From Clostridiaceae bacterium (GTDB lineage Bacteria; Bacillota; Clostridia; UBA1212; DUPL01), in the NCBI GenBank assembly GCA_012522035.1, contig JAAYLF010000176.1, positions 1 to 13,492 of the forward strand: a stretch of DNA of 13,492 bases. Reading direction: 5' to 3'. Within the stretch, counting starts at the first letter, position 1; every line of letters starts with the position of its first letter. A program made the position numbers and the translations under genes. Below are positions 6,115-13,378 of the stretch, piece by piece. The notes below the pieces were generated by a model. The model searched no databases. It saw nothing but the letters and a program-made list of their open reading frames with translations, and was not told the DNA's origin.

Positions 6115-8187
6115 ATGCCAAGAAGTTATTCACTTGAGAATACAAGAAATATAGGCATCATGGCACACATTGATGCAGGAAAAACAACCACAACCGAACG
6201 AATACTCTTCTACACGGGTAAGACACATAAAATGGGTGAGACCCACGAAGGTGATGCAACCATGGACTTCATGGTTCAGGAGCAGGAAAGAGGTATCACC
6301 ATATCTTCCGCTGCTACTACAGCTATTTGGAAGGGTCATAGAATAAACATTATTGATACACCCGGACTCGTGGACTTCACCGTGGAAGTTGAAAGATCTT
6401 TGAGAGTATTGGACGGTAGTGTTACCTTATTCTGTGCAAAAGGAGGTGTGGAACCTCAGTCCGAAACTGTCTGGAGACAGGCTGACAAGTACAAGGTACC
6501 AAGAATTGCCTATGTAAACAAAATGGACATAACCGGTGCAAACTTTTTCAGGGTTTTGGACATGATTAGGACCAGACTAGGTGCGAATCCAGTGGCGATC
6601 CAGTTGCCAATCGGCAGCGAAGATACCTTTGTGGGCATAATCGACCTTATTAAGATGGACGCTCTTCAATACAAGGGTGACAAGGGTGAAGTCGTTGAGG
6701 AAATCGAGATTCCGGCAGACATGATGGACCTGGCTGTTGAATACAGGGATAAAATGATTGAGGCGCTGGCGGATTTCGATGAGAATATCATGATGAAGTA
6801 CCTGGAAGGCGAGGAGATTACCGAAGAGGAAATCAAGGCTGCCATAAGGAAAGCGACAATTGCTGTACAGATTATTCCTGTAATGTGTGGCTCCTCCTAC
6901 AGAAACAAGGGTGTTCAGCAACTGCTCGATGCCGTCATTGACTATCTGCCCTCACCATTGGATATCCCTGCTATCCAGGGTGTCAATATGGATGGCGAGG
7001 AAGATGAAAGACATCCTAGTGATGACGAACCCTTCTCAGCTCTGGCCTTCAAGATCGTTACCGACCCATTCGTAGGAAAGCTCTGTTTCTTCAGAGTGTA
7101 TTCCGGTGTCCTTGAATCCGGTTCCTATGTTATGAACACTACAAAGGGAACCAAGGAGCGTGTCGGAAGAATCCTTCTGATGCATGCAAATCACAGGGAA
7201 GAGGTTGACAAGGTCTATGCAGGTGACATTGCTGCAGCAGTAGGTCTGAAGGATACCTCCACAGGTGACACACTGTGCACAGATAAAGCACCGATTATAC
7301 TTGAGAAGATGGAGTTCCCAGAGCCGGTTATCTCTGTTGCTGTTGAGCCGAAAACCAAGGCTGGACAGGACAAGATGGGTGTTGCACTGCAGAAGCTTGC
7401 TGAAGAGGACCCAACATTCAAGGTTCATACTAATGCGGAAACCGGCCAGACAATCATTTCTGGAATGGGTGAACTGCACCTTGAGATTATTGTTGACAGA
7501 CTGCTTCGGGAGTTCAAGGTTGAAGCAAACGTAGGAAATCCTCAGGTTGCATACAAAGAGGGTATCAGAAAAGCTGTCAAGGCTGAAGGCAAGTTTGTTC
7601 GTCAGTCAGGCGGTAGAGGACAATACGGCCACTGCGTAATCGAGGTTGAACCAAAGGAAAGAGGAACAGGCTACGAGTTTGTCAACAAGATTGTTGGCGG
7701 TGTAATTCCGAAAGAGTATATTCCAGCTGTAGATGCAGGAATCAAGGAAGCTCTGCTGAGTGGTATACTGGGCGGATATCCGGTAGTTGACATTAAGGTT
7801 ACGCTGGTTGACGGTTCATACCATGAGGTTGACTCATCGGAAATGGCCTTCAAGATTGCAGGTTCCATGGCAATCAAGGAAGCATTGAAGAATGCGGATC
7901 CTGTTCTGCTTGAGCCTATCATGAAGGTTAGCATAAATACACCTGAGGAATACCTTGGTGACGTCATTAGCTCAGTGTCAGCCAGAAGAGGCCGCATTGA
8001 GGGTATGGAAGACAATGCAGGTTCCAAGGATATACAGGCAGTAGCTCCTCTTGCTGAACTGTTTGGTTATACCACATCACTGCGTTCAATGACACAGGGC
8101 CGCGGCTCATTTACAATGCAGCCAAGCCACTATGAGGAAGTGTCTAAGAACATACAGGAAGAGTTGCTTTCAAAAAAGACAAAGTAG
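6115..8187 (+). CDS. fusA: Translation elongation factor G, with an unusual switch II Leu85
   Basis: EF-G is the GTPase that drives ribosomal translocation and, with RRF, ribosome recycling. The ATG follows AAGGAGG (6103-6109) by 5 nt, and 690 aa is the usual length. G-domain motifs are AHIDAGKT (17-24), RGITI in switch I, DTPG (81-84), NKMD (135-138) and CGSS (258-261). Domains II-V follow, with GMGELHLEI, RQSGGRGQYGHC, DGSYHEVDSSEMAFKIAGS and SARRGRIEGME. The oddity is in switch II: nearly all EF-G proteins read DTPGHVDF, but this one reads DTPGLVDF, with Leu85 encoded by CTC at 6367-6369. That His (about 91 in E. coli) lies at the GTPase active site. CTC is one base from CAC, so a mutation or sequencing error is possible. 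Everything else looks like a functional housekeeping EF-G, and its place between rpsG and tuf supports that. Confidence 0.97.
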   Translation: MPRSYSLENTRNIGIMAHIDAGKTTTTERILFYTGKTHKMGETHEGDATMDFMVQEQERGITISSAATTAIWKGHRINIIDTPGLVDFTVEVERSLRVLDGSVTLFCAKGGVEPQSETVWRQADKYKVPRIAYVNKMDITGANFFRVLDMIRTRLGANPVAIQLPIGSEDTFVGIIDLIKMDALQYKGDKGEVVEEIEIPADMMDLAVEYRDKMIEALADFDENIMMKYLEGEEITEEEIKAAIRKATIAVQIIPVMCGSSYRNKGVQQLLDAVIDYLPSPLDIPAIQGVNMDGEEDERHPSDDEPFSALAFKIVTDPFVGKLCFFRVYSGVLESGSYVMNTTKGTKERVGRILLMHANHREEVDKVYAGDIAAAVGLKDTSTGDTLCTDKAPIILEKMEFPEPVISVAVEPKTKAGQDKMGVALQKLAEEDPTFKVHTNAETGQTIISGMGELHLEIIVDRLLREFKVEANVGNPQVAYKEGIRKAVKAEGKFVRQSGGRGQYGHCVIEVEPKERGTGYEFVNKIVGGVIPKEYIPAVDAGIKEALLSGILGGYPVVDIKVTLVDGSYHEVDSSEMAFKIAGSMAIKEALKNADPVLLEPIMKVSINTPEEYLGDVISSVSARRGRIEGMEDNAGSKDIQAVAPLAELFGYTTSLRSMTQGRGSFTMQPSHYEEVSKNIQEELLSKKTK

Positions 8188-8246
8188 TACAATTTATGTA
8201 TAAATTTGATGGAAATAGGGAAATATAGAATAGTATCAAAAAAAAC

Positions 8247-8275
8247 TTGCCTATTTTCTAAATATTATGTAAAAT
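8247..8275 (+). promoter_or_regulatory. Sigma-A-type promoter of tuf
   Basis: A -35 TTGCCT (8247-8252) and a -10 TAAAAT (8270-8275) are separated by exactly 17 bp, with an A8 tract (8238-8245) just upstream. The arrangement resembles the rpsL promoter, since both begin with an A-run followed by CTTG. It should give tuf its own strong transcription in addition to read-through from fusA, with a leader of roughly 40 nt. Confidence 0.75.
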
Positions 8276-8320
8276 AATAAAAACTTTAATAATTATGAGA
8301 ATTTTAAGGAGGAAATAAAA

Positions 8321-9520
<1,200 letters not shown>

Positions 9521-9539
9521 TTTTAACAAGATGATTTTT

Positions 9540-9570
9540 GGCAGACGGTGCAGACTGTCTGCCTTTTTTT
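9540..9570 (+). terminator. Intrinsic terminator after tuf
   Basis: GGCAGAC (9540-9546) pairs perfectly with GTCTGCC (9557-9563) around a 10-nt loop and is followed at once by seven T residues. This is a textbook rho-independent terminator and marks the end of the str cluster. The S10 operon does not follow as it does in some Firmicutes. Confidence 0.92.
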
Positions 9571-9686
9571 ATTCCCAAATTCTATAAACAAAATTGGAAA
9601 AAAACAAAAGTATTAAAAAGGTCAATATTTAGAATAATATGAAGGAAAGAGTTTATCTTTTTCAATAGAGTTTGGGAGGATATCAT

Positions 9687-9977
9687 ATGAAAGCAAAATA
9701 TATATTAGTATTCTTACTTGCAATTATGATGATATTTTCATTAGCTGCATGTAGAAGAAATGGAGGACTGTTGGATCCATCACCGGGTATAACAATCAGT
9801 CCTAATGTAACGGATGATGATGACATGAGTCCTGACCTGAGCCCAGACTTGAGTCCTGATCTAAGTCCAGATGAAAGTCCGGGAGCAGGCGGCAGTCCGG
9901 GAGGTCCAAATACATCTCCGGAAGGATCACCTGGTGACAATAACGGTGGAGCCAATGGTGCCTCAAAACAAGTCTAA
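9687..9977 (+). CDS. Small low-complexity lipoprotein, function unknown
   Basis: This encodes a 96-residue protein with no recognisable catalytic or binding domain. The ATG follows GGGAGGA (9674-9680) by 6 nt; an in-frame TTG at 9672 overlaps the ribosome binding site and is rejected. Residues 1-22 form a lipoprotein signal: MKAK, a hydrophobic core, then the lipobox LAAC with Cys22 as the lipidated residue. The mature part of about 75 residues is made of Ser, Pro, Asp and Gly. It includes four consecutive SPDL/SPDE units (residues 48-63), further SPG/SPE units, and ends NGGANGASKQV. Such a chain should be disordered, acidic and anchored on the outer face of the membrane. The gene stands alone, with a terminator on each side and no convincing promoter in the 116 bp upstream. 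Its closeness to the two-component genes may or may not be meaningful. Confidence 0.8.
   Translation: MKAKYILVFLLAIMMIFSLAACRRNGGLLDPSPGITISPNVTDDDDMSPDLSPDLSPDLSPDESPGAGGSPGGPNTSPEGSPGDNNGGANGASKQV
9828..9875 (+). repeat. Four 12-bp tandem repeats encoding SPDL/SPDE
   Basis: Four in-frame 12-bp units (9828-9839, 9840-9851, 9852-9863, 9864-9875) follow the pattern AGYCCNGAYYTR, with the last unit ending GAA. Synonymous differences between units (AGT/AGC, CCT/CCA, GAC/GAT, CTG/TTG/CTA) show that the protein repeat is kept while the DNA has drifted, so this is not a recent expansion. Confidence 0.85.
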
Positions 9978-10008
9978 TCAGGTTATGTATGGCATATATA
10001 GATACAGG

Positions 10009-10042
10009 CCTTCGATCTTTTTCAGGTCGAAGGTTTCTTTTT
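10009..10042 (+). terminator. Intrinsic terminator after the lipoprotein gene
   Basis: CCTTCGA (10009-10015) pairs perfectly with TCGAAGG (10027-10033) around an 11-nt loop and is followed by TTTCTTTTTAT. It lies 31 bp after the lipoprotein stop and separates that gene from the response regulator operon. Confidence 0.88.
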
Positions 10043-10129
10043 ATATCGATTTTATATTAAAATATATTCACCGGGTTTGCCATAAAAAAGACACAGAAAT
10101 GATGTAGTATAGCTAAGAGGTGTTGTGTA

Positions 10130-10828
10130 ATGATAAAAGTGCTTATATGCGATGACAATAGACAAATCACATCCATATTGGAAGAGTATTGCAAAAGGGA
10201 AGGGTACAAGGTGAAAGTTGCTTATGATGGCGTAGAGGCTTTGGAACTTTTTTCATCCTTCATGCCCGATATTATTCTTCTTGATGTGATGATGCCAAAG
10301 CTTGATGGCTTTTATGTTTGCAAGGAAATCAGAAAGAAATCAAATGTACCTGTAATAATGGTTACAGCAAGAGGGGAAGATTTTGAGAAGATAATGGGCC
10401 TTGAAATCGGGGCGGATGACTATATTGTAAAGCCGTTTTCTGGTGGAGAAGTAATGGCAAGGATAAGGGCGATATTAAGAAGATGCTCTTACGATGGAAG
10501 AATGGAAGGGCATGAATTGAGAATTGCAAACCTTTACATAAACATGGACAACTACGAGGTAATGATTGATGGCAAAGAGGTGTCACTGACCAAAAAGGAA
10601 ACGGAAATACTCTGGCTGCTTGCTTCCAACAGCGGAAAAGTCTTTTCAAGAGAGAACCTTCTTGACAAACTATGGGGTTATGACTATTACGGTGACATGA
10701 GGACTGTGGATTCGCACATAAAGAGGCTGAGGGCAAAGATCGATGCGTTTCCGCATGAATCGTGGGAGATAACCACCATATGGGGAGTTGGATACAAGTT
10801 TACTGAATACAAGGAAAGCAAGGGATAA
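10130..10828 (+). CDS. OmpR/PhoB-family response regulator
   Basis: This is a DNA-binding transcription factor activated by phosphorylation from its partner kinase. It is 232 aa long. The receiver domain (about 2-117) has the acidic pair Asp8/Asp9, the phospho-acceptor Asp52 in LLDVMMP, Thr79 in VTAR and Lys101 in VKPF. The winged-helix output domain (about 130-228) has LTKKETEILWLLASNSGKVFS, RTVDSHIKRLRAKI and the closing TIWGVGYKF. The ATG follows AGAGGTG (10116-10122). The kinase gene begins 2 bp after the stop, so the two form one operon and almost certainly one signalling pair. No sigma-A promoter is convincing upstream: TAGTAT (10105-10110) resembles a -10, but no good -35 is correctly placed. 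Target genes and signal cannot be read from the sequence. Confidence 0.93.
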   Translation: MIKVLICDDNRQITSILEEYCKREGYKVKVAYDGVEALELFSSFMPDIILLDVMMPKLDGFYVCKEIRKKSNVPVIMVTARGEDFEKIMGLEIGADDYIVKPFSGGEVMARIRAILRRCSYDGRMEGHELRIANLYINMDNYEVMIDGKEVSLTKKETEILWLLASNSGKVFSRENLLDKLWGYDYYGDMRTVDSHIKRLRAKIDAFPHESWEITTIWGVGYKFTEYKESKG

Positions 10829-10830
10829 AC

Positions 10831-12330
10831 ATGCGAAAAAAACTTGTTTTAAAGCTTACCTTCTACATTACAATTGTTCTTTTAATACTGTCAATTGGCA
10901 TAGGAATTGTTTTTACAATTCTTTTCAGAAATCATACTGTTGATTTATACAAGCGTAATCTTGTAAACAGCGCGGTTGGAGTTTCAGAGACTTTGTCACA
11001 ATTTTCTTTAAGGATGCAGTATGCAAGATTTCCCTTGTTTGACTTTCCAAGCAGAAACAACTTTTATTTTTCCAATGATGCTCAAGTGTATATATGTTTT
11101 TTGAACAGTATCACAATGGCGAATGTATGGATTATTGACAGGGACTACAACTTTATAACAACAGGAACATCATATTATGATGGAAGCAGGGTGTACACAT
11201 TCAGCGAGCTGCCTCATAATGCGGAGAAAGTAATACAAAAGGTGTTCGAAGGTGAAACTACCTTCAGTGAAGTGTTTGGCAACTTTTTTGAAACACCAAC
11301 CCTTACTGTAGGTGTTCCTGTTGTTTCCCAAAGCGGGGAAGTTATTGGTGTTGTTCTGCTTCACAGTCCCATAGACTATATGCAAAAAGCAATAGAACAG
11401 GGTATAAAGACACTGATTATTAGTATCGCACTGGCATTGGTTTTGTCTGTGTTTTTATCCTTTACCTTTGCATGGGCTTTTACAAAACCAATGGATAGAA
11501 TTAGGAATGCGACCTTGGAGCTGGCAAAAGGCAATTATGATGTTACAACGGATGTAAATCAGGATGACGAGATAGGCGAGGTTGCAAAGGCGGTAGACAT
11601 ATTAAGTAGAAAGCTTAATGAGGCAAGCAAGGAAAGGGAAAAGCTTGACAAGATGAGAAAAGAATTTGTAGCCAATATATCTCATGAACTCAGGACTCCT
11701 GTTACTGTGATAAGAGGTTCAATTGAAGCTTTGCATGACAAGGTGGTTACAGATCCGAAACAGGTGGAAGAGTACTATTCTCACCTGCTTTCTGAAAGCA
11801 TATATCTGCAAAGGCTGGTAAATGATTTGCTGGATCTTTCAAGACTTCAGAATACTGATTTTTCTCTTAACAAGGAAGAGGTCAATCTTTTGAGTATTGT
11901 ACATGAATCTGTCAGAAGTGCAAGAAGGCTGTGTGCCAAGAAGAATATATCCATAAATTTTGAGAGTAACAAGGATGTGGAAGTAATATATGGAGATTTT
12001 GACAGACTGAGGCAGATGATATTGATCATCCTTGACAATGCGATTAAGTTTTCAAATATTGGATCCACTATTGATATTGTGTACAGGAACTGTGTTTTGT
12101 CAATAACGGACTATGGAGAAGGTATAAAAAAAGAAGACCTTCCAAATATATTCGAAAGATTCTACAAAATGCGGGATGAGAAGAACAAGGGAGGAACCGG
12201 CCTTGGTCTTGCCATAGCAAAGCAGATAGCATTAAGGCATGATATTGCTGTAACTGTGGACAGCAAAGAAAACGAGTATACAACTTTCAGTTTTGATTTC
12301 TCAAAAGCTGTTAACTATAAAGGAGTTTGA
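10831..12330 (+). CDS. Membrane sensor histidine kinase, partner of the upstream regulator
   Basis: This 499-residue kinase senses an extracellular or membrane signal and phosphorylates the preceding response regulator. The ATG is preceded by AAGGGA with 5 nt spacing, inside the regulator's last codons. Domains in order are: TM1 (about 9-32); an extracytoplasmic region of about 160 residues (33-193); TM2 (about 194-217); HAMP (about 217-270); HisKA with His285 in NISHELRTPVT; and an ATPase domain with Asn403 (LDNAIKFS), Asp427 in DYGEGI and the glycine-rich GGTGLGLAIAK (454-464). All catalytic motifs are intact. The sensor region includes WIIDRDYNFITTG and VGVPVVSQSGEVIGVV, which fits a single Cache/PDC-like fold, though the ligand is unknown. 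Its last 20 bp overlap tail-to-tail with the gene on the opposite strand. Confidence 0.93.
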   Translation: MRKKLVLKLTFYITIVLLILSIGIGIVFTILFRNHTVDLYKRNLVNSAVGVSETLSQFSLRMQYARFPLFDFPSRNNFYFSNDAQVYICFLNSITMANVWIIDRDYNFITTGTSYYDGSRVYTFSELPHNAEKVIQKVFEGETTFSEVFGNFFETPTLTVGVPVVSQSGEVIGVVLLHSPIDYMQKAIEQGIKTLIISIALALVLSVFLSFTFAWAFTKPMDRIRNATLELAKGNYDVTTDVNQDDEIGEVAKAVDILSRKLNEASKEREKLDKMRKEFVANISHELRTPVTVIRGSIEALHDKVVTDPKQVEEYYSHLLSESIYLQRLVNDLLDLSRLQNTDFSLNKEEVNLLSIVHESVRSARRLCAKKNISINFESNKDVEVIYGDFDRLRQMILIILDNAIKFSNIGSTIDIVYRNCVLSITDYGEGIKKEDLPNIFERFYKMRDEKNKGGTGLGLAIAKQIALRHDIAVTVDSKENEYTTFSFDFSKAVNYKGV

Positions 12331-13000
12331 TACAAAGCTTTCTTAAGTTGTTGAAAAAGCGCTTAGGAAAGCTTTTTCTGTATCTTTTTATATTCAACTT
12401 CTTTTTCTCTTCCGGATAGGGAATAGAAGTTAGCACCTTATACAACTCTTTGTTTGCCATGGCAAACTTCTGGGGAGTTTTGTACGGTACATTTTCAAGA
12501 TAGATGGTATACATGGGCAGTTCTACCGCTTTAATATCTTTTGACACGAGCATAAGCTTATTGTCTTTATTGTATTGCCGCAGCACGCTCATTATGTGGT
12601 CGTAGTTTTCGCAAATGTATTCATATTCTTTTTTTGATTCAATGTAGCGGATAAAAAGGGTTTTTTCGGTTATGTAATCGTAAAACCTCTTTATTCTTCT
12701 ATCGTATTTTGCCTTTACAATTTCATGCTGTGTTTTAATGGATTGATTCGGTTTAAAGTCATGATAAAAGGCAATATTGTATTTTGTGTCCTTAATAATA
12801 TATTTTCGTTTATCATCTCTTTTTAGATTTTCCAGTAAAAGGAAATCATGAAAGTTTGTTGCTATCATGTGCATGACGCTTTCAAAGGGAGTTATAAGCC
12901 AGTCGAAGGGAAGGCTTGCATCCCTGTATCCCAGTCTTTCAAGTTCTGAAGCCACAGCACAGAAATGTCCCAATGAAATTACATGCTGATACTTTTCCAT
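12311..13000 (-). CDS. DUF1796-like putative papain-like cysteine peptidase
   Basis: The 229-residue product resembles the DUF1796 family of predicted papain-like cysteine peptidases, whose biological role is unproven. The family signature is at the N-terminus: ISLGHFCAVASELERLGYR, then SLPFDWLITPFESV. Cys14 would be the nucleophile and His80 (NIAFYHDF) a candidate catalytic histidine. The C-terminal third is strongly basic (KRYRKSFPKRFFNN). There is no signal peptide or membrane segment. I chose the start at 13000 (MEKYQHVISLG) because AGGTGAG lies just upstream, at about 13004-13010 on the - strand. An in-frame ATG at 13066 would add 22 unrelated residues and no ribosome binding site. The gene is AT-rich compared with the core genes, stands alone, converges on the kinase gene (20-bp overlap) and diverges from the MarR-type gene, which suggests accessory or acquired DNA. 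Confidence 0.75.
   Translation of the reverse strand: MEKYQHVISLGHFCAVASELERLGYRDASLPFDWLITPFESVMHMIATNFHDFLLLENLKRDDKRKYIIKDTKYNIAFYHDFKPNQSIKTQHEIVKAKYDRRIKRFYDYITEKTLFIRYIESKKEYEYICENYDHIMSVLRQYNKDNKLMLVSKDIKAVELPMYTIYLENVPYKTPQKFAMANKELYKVLTSIPYPEEKKKLNIKRYRKSFPKRFFNNLRKLCIKLLYS
12334..12391 (+). terminator. Long hairpin terminating the two-component operon, inside the convergent gene
   Basis: AAAGCTTTCTTAAG (12334-12347) pairs with CTTAGGAAAGCTTT (12362-12375) over 14 positions with one G-U pair, followed by a T-rich run (TTTTTCTGTATCTTTTT). GATACA and TGTATC (12329-12334 and 12379-12384) could add an outer stem across a bulge. It starts 4 nt after the kinase stop and lies wholly within the 3' coding end of the opposite-strand gene. 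On the - strand no T-run follows the stem, so it should work mainly for the + strand. Confidence 0.75.
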
Positions 13001-13029
13001 AATCTCACCTGTAAATTTGTTATTGTACA

Positions 13030-13059
13030 AGTTTATCATAATTAATTTATTCTGGTCAA
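13030..13059 (-). promoter_or_regulatory. Candidate promoter of the DUF1796-like gene
   Basis: Read on the - strand, TTGACC (13059-13054) is followed after 18 bp by TAAACT (13035-13030), about 30 bp before the chosen start codon. The match is fair rather than strong in a very AT-rich region. It supports the start at 13000, because the alternative start at 13066 would lie upstream of this promoter. Confidence 0.45.
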
Positions 13060-13112
13060 ATATCACTGATTGAATATTAGTATTTACAAAGAAATGTTTT
13101 AGTGATAGACCA

Positions 13113-13144
13113 AATAATTAGCTAGCTAATTATTAGCTTGCTAA
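13113..13144 (+). promoter_or_regulatory. Tandem SlyA/MarR-type operator boxes
   Basis: TTAGCTAGCTAA (13118-13129) is a perfect palindrome, and TTAGCTTGCTAA (13133-13144) repeats it with one central change, 15 bp centre to centre. The second box is the exact reverse complement of TTAGCAAGCTAA, the published SlyA consensus site. The first box sits in a longer perfect 22-bp palindrome (13113-13134). The boxes end 24 bp before the MarR-family start codon, which fits autoregulation of that gene. Confidence 0.65.
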
Positions 13145-13168
13145 CATTTGTTCTCATGAGGTGATAAA

Positions 13169-13378
13169 ATGACTCTGGAAAAGCATATTATTCGTGAGCT
13201 TATAACTTTTGCGATTAAGCACAGAAAAATTATGCAAAACTATTTGGATGCCACAGGTGTGTACCATTCACAGCACAGGCTGCTAATGGAAATATCTCGA
13301 AATCCCAATGCGTCTCAGACTGAGCTGGCAAGACGGATGGATGTGTCTTCCGCAACCATTGCAGTGTTTATTGCATAA
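13169..13378 (+). pseudogene. MarR/SlyA-family regulator, truncated in its recognition helix
   Basis: The reading frame gives only 69 residues, against about 140-150 for the family. The ATG follows TGAGGTGA (13157-13164). Residues 1-66 look like a normal MarR N-terminus: long helix 1 (LEKHIIRELITFAIKHRKIMQNYL), YHSQHRLLMEIS, then NASQTELARRMDVSSATIAV, which is the start of the helix-turn-helix. After Val66 the frame reads Phe-Ile-Ala-stop, whereas the family continues with the rest of the recognition helix and the wing. The sequence after about 13365 looks foreign (repeats at 13383-13451). The most likely reading is disruption by an insertion sequence, leaving a product that cannot bind DNA normally. 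The 3' remainder should lie on the far side of the element, outside the window. Confidence 0.75.

Noticed and set aside
8191..8206. An AT-only inverted repeat after fusA as a terminator
   Set aside because: The loop would be 2 nt and the stem all A-T, with no following T-run. It cannot be a stable terminator.
10077..10110. A promoter for the response regulator (TTGCCA and TAGTAT)
   Set aside because: The spacing between the hexamers is 22 bp, too long for sigma-A. Closer alternatives have poor matches.
13001..13066. An extended start for the DUF1796-like protein
   Set aside because: The extension has no ribosome binding site, is AT-rich in composition, and covers the candidate promoter.
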